This document shows positions 1-6,077 of a DNA stretch of 7,181 nt, piece after piece (the stretch's first letter is position 1; every line of letters begins with the position of its first letter). The notes below the pieces were generated by a model. That model was given only the letters and a program-made list of their open reading frames with translations, was not told the origin of the DNA and made no database searches. The position numbers and the translations under genes were made by a program. The stretch is from Clostridia bacterium (GTDB lineage Bacteria; Bacillota; Clostridia; Oscillospirales; CAG-272), in NCBI GenBank assembly GCA_900770145.1, contig CAAGJL010000103.1, positions 1-7,181 on the forward strand. The letters are read 5' to 3'.

Positions 1-12
1 AAAGGAGAACTT

Positions 13-468
13 ATGGCAAAACTGAAAATCAGAAAAGCGGGCGACGAGATTCTGCGCAAGGTCTGCCGCCCGGTGGAGGAAATCACCCCACGTATTCTGA
101 CGCTGCTTGACGACATGACCGAAACCATGCGCGCCGCCGACGGGTGCGGGCTTGCCGCACCGCAGGTCGGGGTACTGCGCCGCATGGCGGTGGTGGAAGT
201 GGAAGAAGGCAACGTGATTGAACTGATTAACCCCCGCATCATCGCCACGGCGGGTGAACAACAGGAAAGCGAGGGGTGCCTTTCCATCCCCGGCAGATAC
301 GGCATCACCAAACGCCCCAAACACGTGACCGTTCGGGCGCTGAACCGCAAAGGGGAAACCTTTGAGGTCAGCGGGTCGGATCTTCTCGCGCGGGCGCTCT
401 GCCACGAGATCGACCACCTGGACGGACGTCTTTTCACCGATGTCGCCATCAGAATGGAGGATGTGTAA
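13..468 (+). CDS. def: Peptide deformylase
   Basis: Cytoplasmic metalloenzyme that removes the formyl group from the N-terminal Met of new proteins at the ribosome exit. All three family motifs are seen: motif 1 GCGLAAPQVG (residues 44-53), motif 2 EGCLS (87-91) and motif 3 HEIDH (131-135). By family knowledge C89, H131 and H135 bind the metal and E132 is catalytic. At 151 residues it is a full-length member of the short clostridial type, with no truncation. The ATG at 13 is preceded by AAAGGAG at 1-7, five bases upstream, which fixes the start. The stop TAA shares its last A with the ATG of fmt (TAATG), so the two are probably translationally coupled. The functional pairing is direct: Fmt adds the formyl group that Def removes. 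In related genomes priA usually lies upstream, outside this window. Confidence 0.97.
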   Translation: MAKLKIRKAGDEILRKVCRPVEEITPRILTLLDDMTETMRAADGCGLAAPQVGVLRRMAVVEVEEGNVIELINPRIIATAGEQQESEGCLSIPGRYGITKRPKHVTVRALNRKGETFEVSGSDLLARALCHEIDHLDGRLFTDVAIRMEDV

Positions 469-1403
469 TGCGGATTCTCTTTATGGGAACGCCGGATTTT
501 GCGGTATTTTCGCTCCGCGCCCTTGTGGAGCGCGGGGAGAACGTGGCAGGCATTGTCACCCAGCCGGATAAGCCGAAAGGCAGAGGCTATGAAATGACCC
601 CGTCCCCCGTCAAGGTTTTTGCCGCAGAGCACGGTATCCCGGTCTATCAGCCTGCCACGCTGAAAAACGGCGCTTTTGACGACACACTGGCAAAAATTGC
701 ACCGGACGTGATTGTGGTAGTGGCGTACGGCAAGATTCTGCCCGCGTCCGTGCTGGATTTCCCGAAATACGGCTGTATCAACGTGCACGGCTCCCTGCTC
801 CCCCGTTACCGCGGCGCCGCGCCGATGCAACGCGCCATTCTGGAAGGGGAAAAAGAAACCGGCGTGACCACCATGCAGTTGGACGCCGGGATGGACACCG
901 GCGACATGCTGTTGACCGGCGTGTTGCCGATTGGGGAAAACGATAATTTTGAAACCGTGCATGACGCGCTGGGCGCCCTTGGCGCAAAAGTCCTGCTGGA
1001 CACGCTGGACGCACTGAGAGCCGGCACGCTGACGCCGAAAAAACAGGACGGGAGCGCCGCAACCTATGCCGCCAAAATCGGCAAAGAGGATTGCGAGCTG
1101 CACTTTGAGGAGAGCGCCCAAGCGCTCCATAACCGTATCCGCGCACTGTCGCCGATACCGCTGACGTTTACGCATACGCCTGACGGCAAATTGCTGAAAA
1201 TTCTGGAAAGCCGCGTATCGGCGACTCCCGCGGGCGGCGCGGCGCCCGGCACCGTGGTATCCGTAGAGGACGGCAAAATCACCGTTGCCACAGGTAAGGG
1301 CTGTATTGAATTTCTGCGCGTCCTGCCCGAGGGCAAAGGAAGAATGTCCGCCGCCGATTACCTGCGCGGCAGAAAATTAAGCAAAGGCGACTGCCTGAGG
1401 TAA
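468..1403 (+). CDS. fmt: Methionyl-tRNA formyltransferase
   Basis: Transfers a formyl group from 10-formyltetrahydrofolate to initiator Met-tRNA, making fMet-tRNA for translation initiation. The 311 residues match the usual family length. The N-terminal Rossmann-like transferase domain (about 1-200) starts with MRILFMGTPDFAV. It carries the catalytic segment INVHGSLLPRYRGAAP (N105, H107) and TGVTTMQLDAGMDTGDML (D143), matching the N-H-D triad of the formyltransferase family. The C-terminal tRNA-binding domain (about 205-311) contains NRIRALSPIPLTFT (132-onward equivalent of the usual N-x-IRALSPxPGAxT); the normal Gly-Ala after the second Pro is Leu-Thr here, a mild deviation. GGAGG at 456-460 lies seven bases before the ATG, inside the end of def. 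It is followed by the longest gene-free gap in the operon, so downstream genes may be expressed partly independently. Confidence 0.97.
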   Translation: MRILFMGTPDFAVFSLRALVERGENVAGIVTQPDKPKGRGYEMTPSPVKVFAAEHGIPVYQPATLKNGAFDDTLAKIAPDVIVVVAYGKILPASVLDFPKYGCINVHGSLLPRYRGAAPMQRAILEGEKETGVTTMQLDAGMDTGDMLLTGVLPIGENDNFETVHDALGALGAKVLLDTLDALRAGTLTPKKQDGSAATYAAKIGKEDCELHFEESAQALHNRIRALSPIPLTFTHTPDGKLLKILESRVSATPAGGAAPGTVVSVEDGKITVATGKGCIEFLRVLPEGKGRMSAADYLRGRKLSKGDCLR

Positions 1404-1445
1404 CCCCACCCCGCGTCGATTCACGCACCAAAGCCAGGCACCCGC

Positions 1446-1597
1446 CGTGAAAAAGTTTTCGCCCGCCTTTTTCAAAAGGCGGAGCCCTCAAGGGCGCGGA
1501 GCCCTTGTCGCCGCCCGCAGGCGGCGTACCCCCCCTTTCCAGAGGAAACTTTTTGAAAAAAGTTTCCTCTGGACTCCTTCAAAAACTTTCGGGCAAC
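1446..1597. repeat. Hairpin-rich extragenic repeat between fmt and the zinc peptidase gene
   Basis: This stretch fills most of the 301-base gap 1404-1704 and contains consecutive perfect stems. They are 1463-1471 with 1474-1482 (9 bp); 1489-1495 with 1501-1507 (7 bp, alternative to a 5-bp stem 1484-1488/1491-1495); 1509-1515 with 1520-1526 (7 bp); and 1539-1554 with 1557-1572 (16 bp around a central GA). The right flank, 1566-1597, recurs in inverted orientation at 6769-6800 with 27 of 32 bases identical, which shows directly that it is a dispersed repeat. Its style (AAAGTTTTTG...GGAGTCC followed by a long AGAGG...CCTCT palindrome) resembles repeats I associate with Oscillospirales genomes; that part is recall. 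No uridine tract follows the stems, so a classical terminator is not supported, although the RNA would be highly folded. Confidence 0.75.
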
Positions 1598-1658
1598 CGT
1601 CGCCGGGATGTCGGGGGGTGTATGTTCACGGTTTTCGGCTCTGCCGCAATTATCTCTG

Positions 1659-1704
1659 AAAGGAGGCTCGGGAAAACCCGGATTCGGTTTTCCCAAAAAA
1701 GCTT
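1659..1704 (+). promoter_or_regulatory. Ribosome-binding site separated from its start codon by a stem-loop
   Basis: A near-perfect Shine-Dalgarno sequence AAAGGAGG lies at 1659-1666, but the only start codon of the following gene is the ATG at 1705, 38 bases on. No ATG, GTG or TTG lies at normal spacing in any frame. Between them is a 9-bp stem, GGGAAAACC at 1670-1678 with GGTTTTCCC at 1686-1694, and a 7-base loop. If this hairpin folds, the effective spacing is about 13 bases, long but usable. The hairpin is followed by AAAAAA, so it is not an intrinsic terminator. That it brings the SD to the start codon, or controls initiation, is an inference. Confidence 0.5.
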
Positions 1705-2424
1705 ATGTTTTTCGGTCTGTTTTGGGGGGATTGGACGATCTTAATCGTCATCCCCGGTATTCTCTTTACCCTTTGGGCGCAGATCCGCGTCAAAACCGCG
1801 TACCGCAAGGGCGCTTCCATGCCCCTTTATAACGGCATGACCGGCGCCTCGGTCGCGCGCCGGATTCTCGACAGCAACGGGCTTTCCCATATCCCGGTGC
1901 AGGTCATCCCCGGTGAGCTGACCGACCACTATGACCCCCGCTCCAAAACGCTGTCGCTCTCCGAGGCGGTCTATCACGGCAACAACGTGGCGGCGGTCGG
2001 CGTTGCCGCACACGAAGCCGGGCACGCCTTGCAGGATGCCAAAGGCTACGTGCCGCTGCGTTTCCGCATTGCCATCGTGCCGATGTGCAACATCGGCTCT
2101 ACGCTTGCCATGCCGATCTTTATCATCGGGCTGATTCTCTCCTCTCTTGCTTACGTGGGGGATTACCTGATGTTTGCGGGCATCGCCCTCTTTTCGCTGA
2201 CCGTGTTTTTTCAACTGGTCACCCTGCCGGTGGAGTTTAACGCCAGCCGGCGCGCCATGCGTTGTCTTTCCGGCTCCGGCACCATGTCAAAAGAGGAACT
2301 GCGCGGGGCGCGCAGTGTGCTCACCGCCGCGGCGCTGACCTATGTGGCGGCGCTTGCCGTGGGGTTGCTCAGCCTTTTGCGGCTTCTGGTCATTGCGGGG
2401 GCAGGCCGCTCCCGCCGCCGCTGA
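1705..2424 (+). CDS. yugP: Membrane zinc metallopeptidase, YugP family
   Basis: Predicted integral-membrane zinc-dependent peptidase of the YugP / Zn_peptidase_2 family; its physiological substrate is not established to my knowledge. The gluzincin motif HEAGH is at residues 103-107 (VAAHEAGHALQ). E177 in LPVEFNASRRA is a plausible third zinc ligand by family pattern. An N-terminal hydrophobic segment (about 9-25, ending WAQIRVK) is followed by the typical TGASVARRILDSNGL and the DHYDPRSKTLSLSE segment. Hydrophobic stretches follow at about 121-147, 153-173 and 206-230, then a basic tail RSRRR. The length of 239 residues fits the family. ATG 1705 is the only start consistent with the family N-terminus, because the frame closes at TGA 1657-1659 with no start codon between; its SD is unusually remote. 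The stop TGA shares its A with the ATG of rsmB. This peptidase gene is often found in this locus in Clostridia. Confidence 0.9.
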   Translation: MFFGLFWGDWTILIVIPGILFTLWAQIRVKTAYRKGASMPLYNGMTGASVARRILDSNGLSHIPVQVIPGELTDHYDPRSKTLSLSEAVYHGNNVAAVGVAAHEAGHALQDAKGYVPLRFRIAIVPMCNIGSTLAMPIFIIGLILSSLAYVGDYLMFAGIALFSLTVFFQLVTLPVEFNASRRAMRCLSGSGTMSKEELRGARSVLTAAALTYVAALAVGLLSLLRLLVIAGAGRSRRR

Positions 2425-3716
2425 TGGCGGCAAGCGCGCGGGAAGTCGCGCGTGCGTGCCTGAACCGCACCGAGGCGGCGGGGCAATACTCCAACCTCGC
2501 GCTGGATACCGCGCTGTCAAGGGCCGACCTTTCCGCAGTGGACGCACGCCTTGCCACCGCGCTGTTTTACAGCGTCCTGGAACACCGCGTCACGCTGGAT
2601 GCGATCATCGACGCACGCGCCACCCTCCCGCCCTCGGCAATCGAGCGCGGCGTGCGGCAGATTTTGCGCCTTGCGCTGGCGCAACTGCTGTATTTTGACC
2701 GCATCCCCGACCATGCCGCCATCAACGAAGCAGTGGAGGCGGCGCCGCGGCGCTCCAAGGGCTTTGTCAATGCCCTCTTGCGGCAGTTCTGCCGGGACGG
2801 CAAACCCTTGCCGTCCCCCGATTCAAATGACTTCCCCGCTTATCTTTCCGTGCGTTATTCCGTCGCCCCTGCCCTTGCCGAAACGCTTTGCGGAGTTTAC
2901 GGAAAGGAACGCACCGAGCGCCTGCTTGCCGCCTTTGCCGTGCCGCCCCCGATTACCGTGCGGGTCAATACCACGCGCCTTTCGGTCGCGGAGTTTCTGA
3001 CAAAGGTGCCAGGCGCCACCCCCGCAAAACACGCACCGTCCGGGGTCATATTGCCCCCGAACACGCCGCTTACTCCTATGTTGGAGGCAGGACTCTGCTT
3101 TGTGCAGGACGAGGCGTCACAAATCGCGGTTGCGGCAGTGGACGCACACCCCGGGATGCGCGTGGCAGACCTTTGCGCCGCGCCCGGCTCCAAATCGTTC
3201 GGGATTGCGGCGGATATGCAGAACACCGGGGAGGTGTTTGGTTTTGACCTGCACGAAAATAAAATTTCCCTCATCCGCCGCGGCGCCGCGGCGCTGGGGC
3301 TTTCCTGTATTACGGCAAAAGCGGGTGACGCCCGGCGCGCTGCGGCAGAGGCGCTCGGCACCTTTGACCGCGTGCTGTGTGACGTGCCCTGCTCCGGTTT
3401 CGGCGTGATTGCCAAAAAGCCGGAGTTGCGCTATAAAAACCCGGCGGACACCGCAGGCCTTCTCCCCACCCAGCGGGAAATTCTTGCCGCGGGCGCGGGG
3501 CTGGTGCGCCCCGGCGGGGTGCTGGTTTATTCCACCTGTACCCTCCTGCCCGCCGAAAACGAAGAACAGGTAGGGGCTTTTTTGAAAACCCACCCGGATT
3601 TTACCCTCACCCCCTTTGCGGTGGGCGGCATCACCGCCGGCGGTTTTCTCACCCTGACGCCTGACCACGACGGCACGGACGGTTTCTTTGTGGCAAAATT
3701 CACCCGGAAAGGCTGA
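2424..3716 (+). CDS. rsmB: 16S rRNA (cytosine-967-C5)-methyltransferase
   Basis: SAM-dependent m5C methyltransferase of the RsmB/Sun family, modifying C967 (E. coli numbering) of 16S rRNA. The 430-residue protein has the expected fusion. An N-terminal NusB-like RNA-binding domain covers about 1-125 (NEAVE and GFVNALLR at 113-120), followed by the Rossmann methyltransferase domain. Seen motifs are SAM motif I DLCAAPGSKSF (249-259), FGFDLHENK (272-280), motif IV DVPCSG (320-325, C323) and motif VI YSTCTLLPAENEEQV (C372). By family knowledge C372 is the attacking cysteine and C323 assists release. Motif I has Ser at 255 where Gly is usual (APGGK). The C-terminus ends in the typical DGTDGFFVAKF. 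Start 2424 is chosen because it gives the family N-terminus and overlaps the previous stop (TGATG). No Shine-Dalgarno is visible, so reinitiation by coupling is likely. A perfect 18-bp palindrome lies inside at 3276-3293. Confidence 0.95.
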   Translation: MAASAREVARACLNRTEAAGQYSNLALDTALSRADLSAVDARLATALFYSVLEHRVTLDAIIDARATLPPSAIERGVRQILRLALAQLLYFDRIPDHAAINEAVEAAPRRSKGFVNALLRQFCRDGKPLPSPDSNDFPAYLSVRYSVAPALAETLCGVYGKERTERLLAAFAVPPPITVRVNTTRLSVAEFLTKVPGATPAKHAPSGVILPPNTPLTPMLEAGLCFVQDEASQIAVAAVDAHPGMRVADLCAAPGSKSFGIAADMQNTGEVFGFDLHENKISLIRRGAAALGLSCITAKAGDARRAAAEALGTFDRVLCDVPCSGFGVIAKKPELRYKNPADTAGLLPTQREILAAGAGLVRPGGVLVYSTCTLLPAENEEQVGAFLKTHPDFTLTPFAVGGITAGGFLTLTPDHDGTDGFFVAKFTRKG

Positions 3717-3720
3717 AACG

Positions 3721-4815
3721 ATGGATCAGATACATACAGACAAACCGGAGGCAAAAAAAGAACTGCTCTCGCTCCTGCCGGAAGAACTGGAAGAACTGAT
3801 GCTCTCCCTTGGCGAGCCGCGCTATCGCGCGGGGCAGATTTTCCGCCAGCTGGCGCAGGGGAAATCCCCGGAGGAAATGACCGATATCGGCAAGGCAACC
3901 CGTGCCAAACTCAGCGCGTCTGCCACCTATTTTCTCCCGCAGGTGGAAAGAAAACTGGTTTCCGCCATCGACGGCACCATCAAATATCTTTTCCGCCTGT
4001 CGGACGGCAACTGTGTGGAAAGCGTGTTGATGCACTACGAGCACGGCACCACTATCTGCGTTTCCAGTCAGGTCGGGTGCGCGATGGGTTGTCGGTTCTG
4101 CGCCTCCACCATCGGGGGCAAAGTGCGCAATCTGACCGCGGGGGAGCTTTTGGGTCAGGTCATCGCCGCCGCCAAAGACTCCGGCGAGACCATCGGCGGC
4201 ATTGTGATGATGGGGATCGGCGAGCCGCTGGATAACTTTGACAATGTGGTGAAATTCCTGCGGCTGGTCAATCACCCACAGGGTCTGAACATCGGCTACC
4301 GCCACATTTCGCTTTCCACCTGTGGCTTGGTGGACAGGATTGACCGCCTGGCGGAATTGTGCCTGCCCATCACGCTCTCCATTTCGCTGCACGCCGCGGA
4401 TGACGAAACAAGAAACGCGATTATGCCGGTCAATAAACGCTGGAATGTGGAAACCCTGCTTGCCGCCTGCCGCCGCTATTTTGAAAAAACCGGGCGGCGC
4501 ATCTCCTTTGAATACACCCTGATCGCAGGCAAAAACGACAGCACGGAAGCCGCAAAAAAACTGGCGTTGCTTCTCAACCGGTCGTTGCGCACGAGAAGTG
4601 AGACGATGCCCATCCACGTCAATCTCATTCCGGTCAACGAGGTCGAGGAGATCGGCTTTCGCCGCGCAGGGGCAAAAGCGGTTGCCGCATTTGCCTCCGT
4701 GTTGGAGCAAAACGGTATCCGCGCCACCGTGCGCCGCAAACTGGGTGCGGACATCAACGCCTCCTGCGGGCAGTTGCGCCGCGCCGCGGCAAAAGAAAAC
4801 GAAACCGGCGAATAA
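3721..4815 (+). CDS. rlmN: Dual-specificity 23S rRNA / tRNA adenine-C2 methyltransferase
   Basis: Radical-SAM enzyme that methylates C2 of A2503 in 23S rRNA and of A37 in some tRNAs (E. coli numbering and family knowledge). The 364 residues match the usual length. The N-terminal RNA-binding region (about 10-90) holds GEPRYRAGQIFRQL. The radical-SAM core has SSQVGCAMGCRFCAS with cluster cysteines C120, C124 and C127, then MMGIGEPLDN (163-172), ISLSTCG and LSISLHA. ADINASCGQLR near the end carries C349, the equivalent of the methyl-carrying cysteine (E. coli C355). HVNLIPVN (299-306) is also canonical. I see nothing that favours Cfr over RlmN. Start 3721 has a moderate SD (GGAAAGG, 3706-3712) and lies four bases after the rsmB stop. 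An upstream TTG at 3688 would overlap rsmB and is not favoured. A 100-base gap follows, breaking the tight packing. Confidence 0.96.
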   Translation: MDQIHTDKPEAKKELLSLLPEELEELMLSLGEPRYRAGQIFRQLAQGKSPEEMTDIGKATRAKLSASATYFLPQVERKLVSAIDGTIKYLFRLSDGNCVESVLMHYEHGTTICVSSQVGCAMGCRFCASTIGGKVRNLTAGELLGQVIAAAKDSGETIGGIVMMGIGEPLDNFDNVVKFLRLVNHPQGLNIGYRHISLSTCGLVDRIDRLAELCLPITLSISLHAADDETRNAIMPVNKRWNVETLLAACRRYFEKTGRRISFEYTLIAGKNDSTEAAKKLALLLNRSLRTRSETMPIHVNLIPVNEVEEIGFRRAGAKAVAAFASVLEQNGIRATVRRKLGADINASCGQLRRAAAKENETGE

Positions 4816-4857
4816 CCGGTATCATCCGAACGGGCGGAAACGCCTTTTCGGCGCGTT

Positions 4858-4888
4858 TTGCAAAAAAAGCCCCCAAACGGGGTAAAAT
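4858..4888 (+). promoter_or_regulatory. Possible weak sigma-A promoter before the small membrane protein gene
   Basis: In the 100-base gap after rlmN, TTGCAA (4858-4863) and TAAAAT (4883-4888) resemble -35 and -10 boxes. The -10 matches the consensus at five of six positions. The spacing of 19 bases is longer than ideal and the -35 is imperfect. A start of transcription near 4895 would leave a short leader ahead of the ribosome-binding site at 4901-4908. A short CCCC/GGGG stem (4871-4874 with 4879-4882) lies in the spacer. This is suggestive only. Confidence 0.25.
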
Positions 4889-4915
4889 AACGGCAAAACG
4901 AAAAGGAGTTCTGCC

Positions 4916-5086
4916 GTGAAAAACACTGCCGGAAAATCGCCCGCCGGGCAGACCAAAGCGAAAAAAAGCGCCGTACAACGGCTGTTTGTCGCCAATGTAC
5001 TGGTGTTTTTGTTCCTGCTCATTGCCCTTTCGCTGGTGCTGTGGGCATTGGGGCTTTGGAACAGTATTCTCACATTTTTATTTTGA
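4916..5086 (+). CDS. Small single-pass membrane protein of unknown function (56 residues)
   Basis: I do not recognise this protein. Starting at GTG 4916 it reads MKNTAGKSPAGQTKAKKSAV and continues to a TGA at 5084-5086, giving 56 residues. Residues 1-22 are polar and strongly basic (Lys at 2, 7, 14, 16, 17 and Arg 22). Residues about 23-47 form one long hydrophobic segment (LFVANVLVFLFLLIALSLVL...) with W43 and W48 near its end, and the tail SILTFLF is also hydrophobic. By the positive-inside rule the basic end should be cytoplasmic. Support for a real gene is the strong SD AAAAGGAG (4901-4908) with seven-base spacing, the coherent membrane-protein composition, and the 16-base distance to rsgA. 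It occupies the place where prpC and prkC usually lie in Bacillota. It has no kinase, phosphatase or other catalytic motif. A role as a regulatory or stabilising partner of a membrane complex is only a guess. Confidence 0.8.
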   Translation: MKNTAGKSPAGQTKAKKSAVQRLFVANVLVFLFLLIALSLVLWALGLWNSILTFLF

Positions 5087-5102
5087 TTCGGAAAGGAAGC
5101 AC

Positions 5103-6077
5103 ATGAAGTACGAGGAAACCGGAAAGTTGATCAAAGGCCTTGGGGGGCTGTATGAGGTGCTTTTGGATCAGGGCAATACGCCCGCCTCCGGCGGGCGTAT
5201 CGAAGCCCGTGCCAAAGGCAACTTCCGCCATGAAGGCACTCAACCCCTTGTCGGTGACCGCGTGCGCGTACTGTACGACGACACCGCCATTTCTCACACC
5301 GTATCCGGGGATACGGCAAAAAACAAGGATGGCGGCGGCGCGGTGATTGCGGAGATTCTGCCCCGCAAAAACGCGCTCATCCGCCCGCCGACGGCAAACC
5401 TTGACCTGCTGTTTCTCACCGTGGCGGCGGCTGACCCCGCCCCGATGACCGAAACCGTAGACAAACTGATTTCCATCGCGGAGTTCAACAAAATCGAGCC
5501 GGTGCTCGTCATCGGCAAGGCGGATCTCGCCCCCGACGTGGCAAAAACCCTTGCAAAACTCTACACGTGTGCGGGCTTTTCGGCGTTCTGCCTCTGTGCC
5601 AGAAACGGGGACGGCGTGGCGGCACTGCGGGAATTTATCCTGCGGGAGTTGCCGGGCAAAACCGCCGCGTTTGCCGGCGCCTCCGGGGTCGGAAAATCCA
5701 CCCTGTTGCACGCCCTTTTCCCGGAGTTCCGACCCGAAACGGGGGAGGTCAGCCGCAAGATTGCGCGCGGCAGGCACACCACGCGGCGCGTGGAGCTCTA
5801 CCCCGCCGGGGGCGGCTTTCTCGCCGACACACCGGGGTTCAGTATGCTGGATTTCGTGCGGTTTGATTTCTTCACCGCCAAAGATCTGCCGGGCACTATG
5901 CGGGAGTTTGCGCCGTATCTCGGCGCCTGCCGCTACACCAAATGCACCCATACCAAAGAAGAGGGTTGCGCCGTTCTTGCCGCCGTAAAAGAAGGAAAGA
6001 TTGCCAAAAGCCGGCATGACAGTTTCCTTTCCATGTATGCGGCGCTGAAAGACAAACACGACTGGGGGAAAAAATAA
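5103..6077 (+). CDS. rsgA: Small ribosomal subunit biogenesis GTPase
   Basis: Circularly permuted GTPase (RsgA/YjeQ/CpgA) that checks late maturation of the 30S subunit. The 324 residues contain an N-terminal OB-fold (about 1-95, ending in RKNALIRPPTANLD) and then the permuted G domain in order G4-G5-G1-G2-G3. G4 appears as IGKAD (137-141), G5 is near 164-168, G1 is GASGVGKS (192-199), the switch segment is GRHTTR (223-228) and G3 is DTPG (242-245). The C-terminal zinc knuckle is C276-x4-C281-x-H283-x5-C289. The one oddity is G4, where the usual Asn of NKxD is Gly (G138), although K139 and D141 remain; this could affect nucleotide specificity or affinity. Start 5103 has SD AAAGGA (5092-5097) and matches the family N-terminus. 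The longer frame from 4986 overlaps the small membrane gene and is rejected. The stop shares its A with the ATG of thiN. Confidence 0.96.
   Translation: MKYEETGKLIKGLGGLYEVLLDQGNTPASGGRIEARAKGNFRHEGTQPLVGDRVRVLYDDTAISHTVSGDTAKNKDGGGAVIAEILPRKNALIRPPTANLDLLFLTVAAADPAPMTETVDKLISIAEFNKIEPVLVIGKADLAPDVAKTLAKLYTCAGFSAFCLCARNGDGVAALREFILRELPGKTAAFAGASGVGKSTLLHALFPEFRPETGEVSRKIARGRHTTRRVELYPAGGGFLADTPGFSMLDFVRFDFFTAKDLPGTMREFAPYLGACRYTKCTHTKEEGCAVLAAVKEGKIAKSRHDSFLSMYAALKDKHDWGKK

Noticed and set aside
1625..1653. Possible promoter TTCACG - 17 bases - AATTAT before the peptidase gene
   Set aside because: Each box matches only four of six consensus positions, and the predicted transcript would begin on the SD itself, so it was not listed.
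1447..1659. 70-codon + strand frame in the gap after fmt
   Set aside because: It is a read-through of the hairpin repeat; the peptide is Arg/Lys-rich with no good SD, typical of spurious proteins predicted from such repeats.
1404..1704. Search for a riboswitch or T-box in the gap before the peptidase gene
   Set aside because: No recognisable aptamer core or antiterminator sequence was found; the structures seen are simple palindromes.
2262..2423. N-terminal extension of rsmB to 2262
   Set aside because: The 54 extra residues overlap the peptidase gene in another frame and do not resemble RsmB; ATG 2424 in the TGATG overlap gives the family N-terminus.
3700..4710. Long open frame of 336 codons on the minus strand
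   Set aside because: It lies fully antisense to rlmN, whose catalytic motifs are intact; the translated sequence has no family likeness and is the usual antisense shadow of GC-rich codon bias.
4838..4859. Hairpin-like CGCC/GGCG followed by TTTT after rlmN
   Set aside because: The stem is only 4-6 bp and the T-run is four bases, too weak to call a terminator.
4986..5102. N-terminal extension of rsgA to 4986
   Set aside because: It overlaps the small membrane protein gene in another frame; ATG 5103 has a proper SD and the expected protein start.
5070..6059. Long open frame of 329 codons on the minus strand
   Set aside because: Antisense shadow of rsgA, with no recognisable motif and no ribosome-binding site argument.
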